A stretch of DNA of 64,000 bases from Ruminococcaceae bacterium UBA5406 (GTDB lineage: Bacteria; Bacillota; Clostridia; Oscillospirales; Acutalibacteraceae), in assembly GCA_002407675.1 (NCBI GenBank), contig DHNW01000027.1, positions 63,328-127,327 of the forward strand, given 5' to 3'. Of the stretch, positions 26,155 to 34,497 are shown one piece after another (within the stretch, counting starts at the first letter, position 1; the number at the start of each line of letters is the position of its first letter). Position numbers and translations under genes: made by a program. The notes beneath the pieces are model-generated. The model saw only the letters and a list, made by a program, of their open reading frames with translations, had not been told where the DNA came from and did not search any database.

Positions 26155-27109
26155 AGAAAAAACGAAATTGATCACATCAATCGGGGGGCAGGCGCTTGTT
26201 GAGGGGATTATGATGCGCGGCCCGCAGAAAACCGAAATTGCCGTCCGCATGCCGGACGGGAGCGTTTCGGCAGAAGAACTGCCCGCAGAAAGCCTTCGCA
26301 GAAAGCGTTTCTGGCGTTTTCCGTTTTTCCGCGGCATTGCCGCTTTTGTAGACGCCATGGCCGTCGGCTACCAGGCGCTTTCCCGCTCTGTAGAAAAAGC
26401 GGGGCTGGATGACGAGGAGACCGAGTCAAAGTTTGACCTGTGGGTTGAAAAGAAGTTCGGCAGCCACATGATGGAGGCCGTTATGGTGGCGGGAACGGTT
26501 CTCGGCCTTGTGCTGGCTATTGTCCTGTTCTTTGTGCTGCCCACATGGGTTTTCAACCTGATTGAGGGCGCGGCCGGTCCGTCGCTGGAAGGGTGGCGTT
26601 CGCCGGTGGAGGGCGTGATGCGGATCGCTATTTTTGTCGGCTACCTGGCTTTCTGCGCCTCTATGCCGGATATGCGCCGTATGTTCCAGTACCACGGCGC
26701 AGAACATAAAACGATTTTCTGCTATGAAAACGACGAGAAACTGACCGTCGAGAATGTGCGCAGGCATCAGCGTTTCCACCCGCGCTGCGGAACGAGCTTT
26801 CTCGTCCTGATGCTGCTGATTGGCATTCTGGTCGGCTTTTTTATACCGTTTACCAATCCGTTCCTGCGCACGGCGGTCAAGATCCTGTGTATCCCGCTGG
26901 TCATGGGCGCGGGGTTTGAGGTCATCCGCTACTGCGCCCGCCACGACAACCTGCTGACGCATATCGTTTCCGCGCCGGGCCTGTGGATGCAGCGCATTAC
27001 CACAAAGGAGCCCGACGACGGGATGATGGAGGTGGCGATCGCCGCTATCCGCGAAGTGATTCCGGAAAACGGCGAAGACCGGATCAGCCTGCCGGCAGAT
27101 GAAAAATGA
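26147..27109 (+). CDS. DUF1385 (YqhQ-like) membrane protein
   Basis: A 320-residue protein with an N-terminal glycine-rich block (IGGQALVEGIMMRGPQKT) and several membrane helices. The family signature FQYHGAEHKTIFCYEN is followed by HPRCGTSFLVLM. This is DUF1385, a conserved Firmicutes membrane family of unknown function usually found near translation-factor methylase or release-factor genes, as here next to prmC. The likely start is ATG at 26147, which overlaps the kinase stop; GGAAGG lies upstream. The conserved His and Cys residues hint at metal binding. Confidence 0.82.
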   Translation: MPREKTKLITSIGGQALVEGIMMRGPQKTEIAVRMPDGSVSAEELPAESLRRKRFWRFPFFRGIAAFVDAMAVGYQALSRSVEKAGLDDEETESKFDLWVEKKFGSHMMEAVMVAGTVLGLVLAIVLFFVLPTWVFNLIEGAAGPSLEGWRSPVEGVMRIAIFVGYLAFCASMPDMRRMFQYHGAEHKTIFCYENDEKLTVENVRRHQRFHPRCGTSFLVLMLLIGILVGFFIPFTNPFLRTAVKILCIPLVMGAGFEVIRYCARHDNLLTHIVSAPGLWMQRITTKEPDDGMMEVAIAAIREVIPENGEDRISLPADEK

Positions 27110-27957
27110 CGCTGGGCGAATTATACCGCGCGGGGAAAAAACAGCTGGAAGACGCCGGAACAGACAGCCCGCAGTTCGATGCGGGGTGCCTGTTCCAAAA
27201 AGCATTCGGCCTCACCCCGGAGCAGCGGATTCTGCACTCCAGGGAGCCTGCCGGTGCGGAAGAGTCGGAACGATACCTGTGCATGGCGCGGGAGCGTGCG
27301 GAGGGGAGGCCGCTCCAGTATATTCTGGGTGAATGGCCGTTTCTGGGCCTGATGCTGAAAGTGGGGGAAGGTGTCCTGATTCCCCGGGAAGATACGGAGC
27401 TGCTGGTGCGCGCGGCCGCCCGCCGGCTGAAAGGGACTGCCGCGCCCCGTGTCCTCGATCTTTGCGCAGGCTCGGGAGCCGTTGCCCTCGGGCTTGCTTC
27501 ACTTTTGCCCGGAGCCCGGATTTGCGCCGCTGAAAAATATCCGGCGGCGCTTTCTTATCTGCGGGAAAATATCCGCTGTGCCGGGTTCCCGGGCGTTGAA
27601 GCCCGGGAGATGGACGTCCTTGCCTCCGCTTCGGCGGAAGACTTTTCCGGGCTCGGCGGCATTGTTTCCAACCCGCCCTATGTGCGCGGCAGAGAGATTT
27701 CTTCCCTCCAGCGCGAGGTGCGGCGGGAGCCGCGCGAAGCGCTGGACGGCGGCGCCGACGGGCTGGATTTTTACCGGGCAATCGCAAAAATATGGCTGCC
27801 GAAGCTGAAGCCGGGCGGCATTGCCGCCGTAGAAGTCGGCGGCGGGCAGGCCCCTGCCGTTCGGGAACTTTTTGCGGGGGGACTGGAAGATATCGAGACT
27901 TGCCGTGATTTTGGCGGGACGGAGCGCGTCGTTGCCGGAAGGCGGCCGAAAACATAG
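27106..27957 (+). CDS. prmC: Release factor glutamine methyltransferase
   Basis: PrmC methylates the GGQ glutamine of release factors RF1 and RF2 using S-adenosylmethionine. The 283-residue protein has the N-terminal helical region (ERAEGRPLQYILGEWPF), VLIPREDTELLV, the SAM-binding VLDLCAGSGAVALGLA, and the catalytic SNPPYVRG. The start overlaps the DUF1385 stop in ATGA. recA follows after about 80 bp with its own promoter. Confidence 0.93.
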   Translation: MTLGELYRAGKKQLEDAGTDSPQFDAGCLFQKAFGLTPEQRILHSREPAGAEESERYLCMARERAEGRPLQYILGEWPFLGLMLKVGEGVLIPREDTELLVRAAARRLKGTAAPRVLDLCAGSGAVALGLASLLPGARICAAEKYPAALSYLRENIRCAGFPGVEAREMDVLASASAEDFSGLGGIVSNPPYVRGREISSLQREVRREPREALDGGADGLDFYRAIAKIWLPKLKPGGIAAVEVGGGQAPAVRELFAGGLEDIETCRDFGGTERVVAGRRPKT

Positions 27958-27970
27958 GTGCCGTGCGTTA

Positions 27971-27999
27971 TTGCTTTTCATTTGAAAATCATCTATAAT
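27971..27999 (+). promoter_or_regulatory. recA promoter
   Basis: TTGCTT and TATAAT are separated by 17 bp. I see no Firmicutes LexA box (GAACnnnnGTTC or similar) near it. Confidence 0.55.
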
Positions 28000-28038
28000 A
28001 AAATTAGTAAAGTAAAGTGCGGAACGGGAGGAACCAAC

Positions 28039-29226
28039 ATGTCCGAAAAAGGAACGGCTACCAGGAAGCTGACCAAAACGGTCAACACCAGCGGCGATAA
28101 AAAAACAGCGCTGGAAACAGCACTGGCCCAGATCGAGAAACAGTTCGGCAAAGGGGCCGTCATGCGTCTCGGGCAGAACCAGGCCATGCACGTAGAAGCC
28201 ATTTCCACCGGTTCGCTCGGCCTCGATATGGCACTGGGAATCGGCGGCCTGCCGCGCGGGCGGATCGTCGAGATTTACGGCCCCGAAAGTTCCGGCAAAA
28301 CCACGCTTGCGCTGCACTGCATTGCGCAGGGGCAGAAGAACGGCGGGAACGCTGCGTTTATTGATGTCGAGCATGCCCTTGATCCGGTTTATGCCGCCGC
28401 GCTGAACGTGGACGTAAACTCTCTGCTGGTTTCGCAGCCGGATACCGGAGAACAGGCGCTGGAAATTACGGAGGCGCTGGTTCGCTCCGGTGCAATCGAC
28501 GTGATTGTAATCGACTCGGTTGCGGCACTGGTTCCGCGCGCCGAAATCGAGGGCGAGATGGGCGACAGCGCCGTTGGTCTTCAGGCCCGCCTGATGTCGC
28601 AGGCACTGCGCAAACTGGCGGGGGCCATTTCCAAATCCAACTGCGTGGCCATCTTCATTAACCAGCTCCGCGAAAAGATCGGCATTACCTACGGCAGCCC
28701 CGAAGTAACAACGGGGGGCCGCGCCTTGAAATTCTACGCTTCCGTGCGTATTGATATCCGCCGGGGCGAAGCCATTAAAGTCGGGGACGAGCAGATCGGC
28801 TCGCATACTAAGGTCAAGGTGGTCAAGAATAAGATTGCGCCGCCGTTCCGCACCGCAGAATTTGATATTCTTTTCGGGCACGGCATTTCCCACGAAGGCG
28901 AAGTTCTGGATCTCGGCGTAGAACTCGACATTGTCCAGAAAAGCGGATCGTGGTTCTCCTATGGCGAAACGCGGCTGGGGCAGGGCCGCGACAACGTGGT
29001 GAAGTACCTGACGGAACATCCGGATCTCTCCAATGAGATCGAGGGCAAAATCCGGGAGAATTCCTCCAAACTGTTCAACCGTGCCGCCGCGTCCAAAAGT
29101 TCCAAAAGTTCCGGATCGGGGGCAAAACCGGTTGAAACAAGCCCTGCTAAGGAGCCTCAAAAGCCGTCTTCTGCCGACGATGCCCGCTACAATGCCGATA
29201 TTGATATTGAGGCCGACGACAAATGA
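28039..29226 (+). CDS. recA: Recombinase RecA
   Basis: RecA forms filaments on single-stranded DNA for homologous recombination and LexA cleavage. The 395-residue protein shows Walker A GPESSGKTT, the MAW region, NQLREKIG (loop L2 region) and KGxFDILFGHG-type sequence. The C-terminal tail is long, Ser/Lys/Ala-rich then acidic. ATG at 28039 follows GGGAGGAACCAAC; upstream in-frame codons belong to the leader. The stop overlaps the recX start. Confidence 0.97.
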   Translation: MSEKGTATRKLTKTVNTSGDKKTALETALAQIEKQFGKGAVMRLGQNQAMHVEAISTGSLGLDMALGIGGLPRGRIVEIYGPESSGKTTLALHCIAQGQKNGGNAAFIDVEHALDPVYAAALNVDVNSLLVSQPDTGEQALEITEALVRSGAIDVIVIDSVAALVPRAEIEGEMGDSAVGLQARLMSQALRKLAGAISKSNCVAIFINQLREKIGITYGSPEVTTGGRALKFYASVRIDIRRGEAIKVGDEQIGSHTKVKVVKNKIAPPFRTAEFDILFGHGISHEGEVLDLGVELDIVQKSGSWFSYGETRLGQGRDNVVKYLTEHPDLSNEIEGKIRENSSKLFNRAAASKSSKSSGSGAKPVETSPAKEPQKPSSADDARYNADIDIEADDK

Positions 29227-29837
29227 TGCTTTCTGCCGCCGAACCGAGAAAACGGGGCTTGACGGCGCTGTATGCGGACGGGGAATTCGCCGCATCCCTT
29301 GATACGGAGACATGGCTGAAATCCGGTCTGCATATTGGGGACGACGTCACGGAGGAACAGCTGCGGCAGCTGTTCCTCGAGAGTGAAACGCGCCTTGCCG
29401 AGCAGAAAGCGTTCCGGCTTCTCGGTTTCCGTCCGCATTCCCAGAAAGAGTTGGAGCAGAAACTTCGGCAGAAATATTCCGTGGAGGCTTCGGAGCGTGC
29501 GGCGCGCCGTGTAGCCGATATGGGCTTGATTGACGATGCGGAGTACGCCCGTTCGCTGGCCCGCTCGCTGTTCGGGCGGAAAGGGTTTGCTGCCTTCCGT
29601 GTGAAGCAGGAGCTTCTGCGCCGTGGCGTCAGCCGGGAATTGGCAGAGCAGGCCGTAGAGGAGGAGGAACCCGACCCGAAGGAGGAGATCCGCCGGGTTG
29701 TCCGGAAGAAGTATGCGTGCTGCCTTGACGACGAAAAAGGCCGCCGCCGTGCTGCCGCCGGCCTTCGCAGGCTGGGCTACCGGTGGGACGACATTAACGG
29801 TGCGCTCCGTGAGTTTATATCGGATGAGGAAGAATAA
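29223..29837 (+). CDS. recX: RecA regulator RecX
   Basis: RecX binds RecA filaments and limits their activity. The 204-residue protein has the three-helix repeats of the family (AFRLLGFRPHSQKELEQKL, MGLIDDAEYARSLARSL, RRLGYRWDDINGALREF). It overlaps recA by 4 bp, the classic coupling for this pair. Confidence 0.9.
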   Translation: MMLSAAEPRKRGLTALYADGEFAASLDTETWLKSGLHIGDDVTEEQLRQLFLESETRLAEQKAFRLLGFRPHSQKELEQKLRQKYSVEASERAARRVADMGLIDDAEYARSLARSLFGRKGFAAFRVKQELLRRGVSRELAEQAVEEEEPDPKEEIRRVVRKKYACCLDDEKGRRRAAAGLRRLGYRWDDINGALREFISDEEE

Positions 29838-31199
29838 ATGGCGTATTCGGTTGGTTTGGTCAGCCTCGGCTGTGCCAAGAATCAGGTTGACGGAGAAATT
29901 ATGCTGGCGGCACTGCAAAAAGCCGGCTGCCGTATAGAGAGCGACGCTTCGCATGCCGACGCGGTGATTATCAACACCTGCGGCTTTATTGACGACGCTA
30001 AGAGTGAGGCAATCGACACGATCCTGTCGTTTGCCCGCCTTAAGTCGGAAGGGAAGATCCGGGCGATCCTTGTCACGGGCTGTCTGGCCGAACGGTATCG
30101 GGAAGAGGTTATGAAGGAAATGCCAGAGGTGGATGCCGTTCTTGGGATCGGCGCAAATTCGGACATTGCCGCCGCCGTAGAAAATGCACTGGAAGGGAAA
30201 AAAATACAGAGCTTCCCCGAAAAGAACTGTCTGCCCCTGTGCGGAGAGCGCAGGCTCCTTACCCCTCGGTGGACGGCATACCTCAAAATTGCCGAAGGCT
30301 GCGACAACCGCTGCGCCTACTGCGCCATTCCCATGATCCGCGGACGTTACCGCTCCCGCACGCTGGAAAGCGTGGAGCGGGAGGCCCGCGCCCTTGCTGC
30401 GGGCGGCGCAAAAGAACTGGTTCTCATTGCGCAGGACACCACCCGCTACGGGCTTGACCGGTACGGCCGGCTGATGCTTCCGGAACTGCTCCGGCGGCTT
30501 TGCAGGATTGAGGGCCTTGAATGGATCCGCGTGCTGTACGGCTACCCGGATACCGTGACGGATGAGCTGCTGGAGACCCTGGCATCCGAGAAAAAAATCG
30601 TCCGGTACATGGATCTTCCGCTCCAGCACTGCAATGGGGAAATTCTCCGTTCTATGGGCCGCCGCGGGAGCCGCGGGGAACTGGAATCGCTTGTCGCCAA
30701 AATGCGGCGGGCCGTTCCGGGGCTTGTAATCCGCACGACGCTGATTGCGGGCTATCCCGGTGAAACCGAAGAGCAGTTTGAAGAGCTCTGCGGCTTTGTG
30801 CGGAAGATGCGCTTTGAGCGCATGGGCTGTTTTGCCTATTCGCAGGAAGAAGGCACGGCGGCAGCCGCGCTTCCGGATCAGCTTCCGGAAGAAGAAAAGC
30901 GCCGCCGCGCAGAAATGGTTATGGAAATTCAGATGAATATCATGCAGGAGCAGGGGGAGCAGATGGCGGGAAAAACCCTGCGCGTTCTGGCGGAGGGATA
31001 CGACCGGGATGCAGGGCTCTGGTACGGCCGTTCCTACATGGATTCCCCGGATGTAGACGGCAGGGTGTATTTTCAGGCGAGAGGTGCGCAGCCGGTTCCG
31101 GGCCGGTTTATCCGGGTGAACATTACCGGCTGTGACGACGGCGACCTGACCGGTGTGGCCGAAGAACAGGGGGCGGCAGAAGATGAACCTGCCGAATAA
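29838..31199 (+). CDS. rimO: Ribosomal protein S12 methylthiotransferase
   Basis: RimO is a radical SAM enzyme that adds a methylthio group to an aspartate of ribosomal protein S12. The 453-residue protein has the N-terminal UPF0004 cluster domain (SLGCAKNQVDGE ... NTCGFID), the radical SAM CxxxCxxC in CDNRCAYCAIP, and a C-terminal TRAM domain with an added acidic tail. It begins directly at the recX stop with no gap. The last 17 bases overlap pgsA. Confidence 0.95.
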   Translation: MAYSVGLVSLGCAKNQVDGEIMLAALQKAGCRIESDASHADAVIINTCGFIDDAKSEAIDTILSFARLKSEGKIRAILVTGCLAERYREEVMKEMPEVDAVLGIGANSDIAAAVENALEGKKIQSFPEKNCLPLCGERRLLTPRWTAYLKIAEGCDNRCAYCAIPMIRGRYRSRTLESVEREARALAAGGAKELVLIAQDTTRYGLDRYGRLMLPELLRRLCRIEGLEWIRVLYGYPDTVTDELLETLASEKKIVRYMDLPLQHCNGEILRSMGRRGSRGELESLVAKMRRAVPGLVIRTTLIAGYPGETEEQFEELCGFVRKMRFERMGCFAYSQEEGTAAAALPDQLPEEEKRRRAEMVMEIQMNIMQEQGEQMAGKTLRVLAEGYDRDAGLWYGRSYMDSPDVDGRVYFQARGAQPVPGRFIRVNITGCDDGDLTGVAEEQGAAEDEPAE

Positions 31200-31785
31200 A
31201 CTGACGACCGCGCGTCTGATTGTAATTCCGTTTTTTCTGATTTTCCTTCTGACGCCGGATTATTTCGGGTACCGGTATCTTTTTGCGCTTCTTCTGTTTC
31301 TCGGTGCGTCGCTGACCGACCATTTTGATGGAAAAATCGCGCGCAAGCGCAACCAGATTACGGATTTTGGAAAGTTCATGGATCCTCTTGCCGACAAAGT
31401 GCTGGTGCTTTCCGCCTTCGTCTGCTTTTTGCAGCTTGGCCTTACCAATGCATGGGTGGTTATTATCGTCATGTTCCGCGAGTTCATGGTGACGTTTATC
31501 CGGCTGGTTGCGGCGGAAAACGGAAAGGTGCTGGCGGCCAACAAATGGGGCAAAGCTAAGACGGTCAGTCAGATGACAGCCATCAGCGCCGTTCTGCTGT
31601 TTCAGTTTATTCAGGAACTGATTGAGAAGGGCGTCTTTCCGGCTTTTACGGTTGGGGGTTCCTCCAGCGCTTCCGCTTTTGCTTTTGCCGGGAATGTTCT
31701 TATTTGGATCTCGGTGCTGTTTACCGTTATTTCCGGTGCGATCTATTTAAAAGAGAATTCGGCTCTTTTCCGCGAGACAAAATGA
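31183..31785 (+). CDS. pgsA: CDP-diacylglycerol-glycerol-3-phosphate phosphatidyltransferase
   Basis: PgsA makes phosphatidylglycerol phosphate in the membrane. The 200-residue protein begins MNLPNKLTTARLIVIPFFL and carries the CDP-alcohol phosphotransferase motif in DGKIARKRNQITDFGKFMD plus PLADK. The ATG at 31183 lies inside the end of rimO, so translation is coupled. This gene ends the recA operon; the T-box promoter starts right after it. Confidence 0.93.
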   Translation: MNLPNKLTTARLIVIPFFLIFLLTPDYFGYRYLFALLLFLGASLTDHFDGKIARKRNQITDFGKFMDPLADKVLVLSAFVCFLQLGLTNAWVVIIVMFREFMVTFIRLVAAENGKVLAANKWGKAKTVSQMTAISAVLLFQFIQELIEKGVFPAFTVGGSSSASAFAFAGNVLIWISVLFTVISGAIYLKENSALFRETK

Positions 31786-31794
31786 ACGCCGGGG

Positions 31795-31823
31795 TTTACA
31801 GAAAGTCGATTCTGTATTATACT
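31795..31823 (+). promoter_or_regulatory. Promoter of the cysE-cysS T-box transcript
   Basis: TTTACA and TATACT are separated by exactly 17 bp and start about 10 bp after pgsA ends. Confidence 0.7.
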
Positions 31824-31829
31824 GAAACA

Positions 31830-32107
31830 TGAACGAAAGTACAGCCTTCGGAATAGACTGTACCAGGGAAAACGCAAAGAGCGGAATAAGTAACCGCTGA
31901 GAAGGGCACCAGAGAGAAAGCGCCGCCGGCTGAAAGCGCTTTTTGCCCGTCCGGCAGTGAAATGCGTCCGCGAGCGGGCGGGGGGAACCTTTTTTCAGTA
32001 TCCCCGCACGGCTGGCCCCCGTTATCGGCTTTTTGAGTGAGAAACCGGAGTGGAACCGCGGACTTTACCGCCTCCGTCCCTTTGTTTGTGGGACGGAGGC
32101 TCTTTTT
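31830..32107 (+). promoter_or_regulatory. T-box leader, cysteine specific
   Basis: The leader has the AGAGAG block (31912-31917), the specifier codon TGC (31963-31965, Cys), the T-box core GGAGTGGAACCGCGG (32047-32061), and a terminator with an 11-bp stem (32070-32080 with 32090-32100) and T run. The bulge TGGA pairs with UCCA, which fits the U discriminator of tRNA-Cys. Uncharged tRNA-Cys would stabilise the antiterminator and turn on cysE and cysS. Confidence 0.88.
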
Positions 32108-32164
32108 TTCTTTGCAGAAAGAAACAGAGAGAAGAAGAAACGGCGTTCGCGGGAGGTAATTTTC

Positions 32165-32203
32165 ATGCGGTTAAAAAGAGAATTTAAAAAGGAACGATGT
32201 TGA
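32165..32203 (+). CDS. Possible 12-residue leader peptide ending in Cys
   Basis: GGGAGGT lies seven bases before an ATG that opens the frame MRLKREFKKERC and then stops. It is placed after the T-box terminator and before cysE. A terminal Cys codon in front of a cysteine synthesis gene is suggestive of a second control layer, but so short a frame can arise by chance. Confidence 0.35.
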   Translation: MRLKREFKKERC

Positions 32204-32247
32204 TTTTCACAGCTTTTTCGGAAGGCGGCATGAACTGTTTTGAAAGC

Positions 32248-32275
32248 CAAGGGAACTTTTTCAAAAGTTCCCTTG
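32248..32275 (+). promoter_or_regulatory. Perfect hairpin before the cysE ribosome site
   Basis: CAAGGGAACTTTT and AAAAGTTCCCTTG form a perfect 13-base inverted repeat with almost no loop, ending right at the cysE Shine-Dalgarno GAGGAGG. It has no T run. It may protect the 5' end of the message or tune translation. Confidence 0.55.
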
Positions 32276-32287
32276 AGGAGGTTCCTT

Positions 32288-32944
32288 ATGTTTGATCAGC
32301 TGAAAGCGGAGCTGGATTCCATCATGAAGCGGGATCCGGCGGCTCGATCCCGTTTGGAAGTCTACTTTCTGTATTCGGGATTCAAGGCGGTGCGCGCCTA
32401 CCGCAGGGCGCACTGGTTTTACCTTCACAACCATAAATTTATTGCACGGTATATTTCCCAGCGCTCAAGGCATAAGACCGGGATTGAGATCCACCCCGGC
32501 GCCAAAATCGGCAGAGGGCTGTTTATTGACCACGGCATGGGCGTCGTGATCGGCGAAACGGCGGAAATCGGTGATAACTGCACGCTGTATCAGGGCGTTA
32601 CCCTGGGCGGGACCGGCAAAGACCACGGCAAGCGGCACCCTACGCTGGGCAATAATGTGCTGGTGGGGGCCGGGGCAAAAATTCTCGGGCCGTTCCGTGT
32701 GGGAGACAACGCGCGCGTGGCCGCGGGCGCGGTTGTGCTGGATGAAGTTCCCGCGAATGCAACGGCGGTGGGCGTTCCGGCCCGCGTTGTGCGGCTCAAC
32801 GGCATTCGTCCCGCCAATCTCGACCAGATCCATATCGGCGATCCTGTTTCCCAGCAGATATGCGGTCTGCGGTTTCAGATTGAATGTTTAAAGAAGAAGC
32901 TGGAAAAACTGGAAACAGAGCCGAAAACGGAGCAGTCAGAATAA
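32288..32944 (+). CDS. cysE: Serine O-acetyltransferase
   Basis: CysE makes O-acetylserine, the carbon backbone for cysteine. The 218-residue protein is the short form: a helical N-terminus (YFLYSGFKAVRAYRRAHWFY) and a left-handed beta-helix of hexapeptide repeats with IHPGAKIGRGLFIDHGMGVV, GETAEIGDN and GGTGKDHGKRHPTLG. ATG at 32288 follows GAGGAGGT. It is under the Cys T-box with cysS. CysK, its downstream partner, is encoded at 63537. Confidence 0.95.
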   Translation: MFDQLKAELDSIMKRDPAARSRLEVYFLYSGFKAVRAYRRAHWFYLHNHKFIARYISQRSRHKTGIEIHPGAKIGRGLFIDHGMGVVIGETAEIGDNCTLYQGVTLGGTGKDHGKRHPTLGNNVLVGAGAKILGPFRVGDNARVAAGAVVLDEVPANATAVGVPARVVRLNGIRPANLDQIHIGDPVSQQICGLRFQIECLKKKLEKLETEPKTEQSE

Positions 32945-33038
32945 TTGGAAAAAAGCGGACGGCGCCGGCGTGTGCCGCCGGAAAACCGCCCGTGGAATAA
33001 ACAGGCCCGCCCTTACCGGGCGGCAGGAGGAATTCAAA

Positions 33039-34445
33039 ATGAAAATCTACAACACGCTGACGAGAAAAAAGGAAGAGTTTGTCCCCATTGTCCCCGGCGA
33101 AGCAAAAATTTATGCCTGCGGCCCAACGGTTTACAACTTCATTCATATCGGCAACGCGCGCCCGATCTGTGTTTTCGACGTCCTGCGCCGGTATCTGGAA
33201 TACCGCGGCATGAAGGTCACTTTTGTGCAGAATTTCACCGATATTGACGACAAGATTATCCGCCGTGCCGCCGAAGAGGGCAGCGACTACCTCACGGTTT
33301 CCCGCCGGTATATCGAAGAATACAAAACCGACGCCGAGGGCCTGAATGTTATGCCCGCCACGGTCCATCCGCTTGCGACGGAAAATATCAGCGAAATCAT
33401 CTCCATGGTTTCCGATTTGATTGCGAAGGGATATGCGTATCCGGCGGAAAACGGCGACGTTTATTTTCGGACGCTCAAAGATAAAGAGTATGGGAAACTG
33501 TCCCATCAGCCGCTGGATGACCTGAAATCCGGCGCGCGCGTTGCCGTCGGCGAGCAGAAGGAAGATCCGCTGGATTTTGCCCTCTGGAAAGGCTCCAAGC
33601 CCGGCGAGCCGAGCTGGGCTTCACCGTGGGGCCCGGGCCGGCCCGGCTGGCACATTGAATGTTCCGCCATGGCGCGGCGCTACCTCGGCAAAACCATTGA
33701 CATCCACTGCGGCGGGCAGGATCTGATTTTCCCCCACCATGAGAATGAGATTGCCCAGAGCGAATGCTGCAACGGCGTTCCGTTTGCGCATTACTGGATG
33801 CACAACGGCTACATCAACGTGAATAACAAGAAAATGTCAAAGTCCCTCCACAACTTTTTCACGGTGCGTGACGTCGCGGAAAAATACGGGTACGAGCCAA
33901 TCCGTTTCCTGATGATTTCGGCGCATTACCGCACGCCGATCAACTACAGCGTGGACGTAATCGAGCAGTGCCGGTCGTCGCTGGAGCGGCTTTACAACTG
34001 CCGCGAAAATCTGGAATTCCTGCGCGGGCACGCCCCTTCCGGCGAGAAGCCGGGCGAGCGGGAGATCCGCCGCCGGCTGGAAGGGTATCAGGACAGGTTT
34101 ATCGAGTTTATGGAGGACGACCTGAACACCGCAGACGCTCTCTCTGCTCTTTTCGACCTTGCCAGGGACATCAACCGCAACCTGACCGCTGCCGCGGCTC
34201 CTTCCAAAGAGCTCTGCACGTTTGCGCTGGATCTCTTTAACGAGCTGGCGGGCGTACTGGGTCTGCTGTACGGCAAAAGCCGGGATTCTGCCGACGAGGA
34301 GATCGAGCGGCTGATTTCGGAGCGTGCCAAAGCGCGCAAAGAAAAGAATTGGGCGGAAGCCGACCGCATCCGCGACGAACTGAAAGCCCGCCATGTTGTG
34401 GTGGAAGATACGCCGCAGGGCGCAAAGTGGAAAATCGTCGAATAA
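33039..34445 (+). CDS. cysS: Cysteinyl-tRNA synthetase
   Basis: CysS charges tRNA-Cys. The 468-residue class I synthetase has CGPTVYNFIHIGNARP (the HIGH motif as HIGN), the zinc-binding Cys and His residues around CSAMARRYLG and HHENE, and KMSKS. ATG at 33039 follows GGCAGGAGG. A small GC-rich hairpin (CCGCCC/GGGCGG) sits just before the ribosome site. Control by the Cys T-box is expected. Confidence 0.96.
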   Translation: MKIYNTLTRKKEEFVPIVPGEAKIYACGPTVYNFIHIGNARPICVFDVLRRYLEYRGMKVTFVQNFTDIDDKIIRRAAEEGSDYLTVSRRYIEEYKTDAEGLNVMPATVHPLATENISEIISMVSDLIAKGYAYPAENGDVYFRTLKDKEYGKLSHQPLDDLKSGARVAVGEQKEDPLDFALWKGSKPGEPSWASPWGPGRPGWHIECSAMARRYLGKTIDIHCGGQDLIFPHHENEIAQSECCNGVPFAHYWMHNGYINVNNKKMSKSLHNFFTVRDVAEKYGYEPIRFLMISAHYRTPINYSVDVIEQCRSSLERLYNCRENLEFLRGHAPSGEKPGEREIRRRLEGYQDRFIEFMEDDLNTADALSALFDLARDINRNLTAAAAPSKELCTFALDLFNELAGVLGLLYGKSRDSADEEIERLISERAKARKEKNWAEADRIRDELKARHVVVEDTPQGAKWKIVE

Positions 34446-34460
34446 ATTCCATAACAGAAA

Positions 34461-34496
34461 ACACCCCCGAGGCATAAACTGCCTTGGGGGTGTTTC
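34461..34496 (+). terminator. Terminator-like hairpin containing the next ribosome site
   Basis: A 14-base near-perfect stem (34461-34474 with 34480-34493) is followed by TTT. Its 3' arm holds the GGGGG that serves as ribosome site for the transporter ATG at 34498. It could end cysS transcripts, limit translation of the next gene, or both. Confidence 0.6.
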
Positions 34497-34497
34497 C

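Noticed and set aside
27499..29313. A 604-codon minus-strand frame opposite prmC and recA
   Set aside because: recA and prmC are certain; the antisense frame has no protein-like features.
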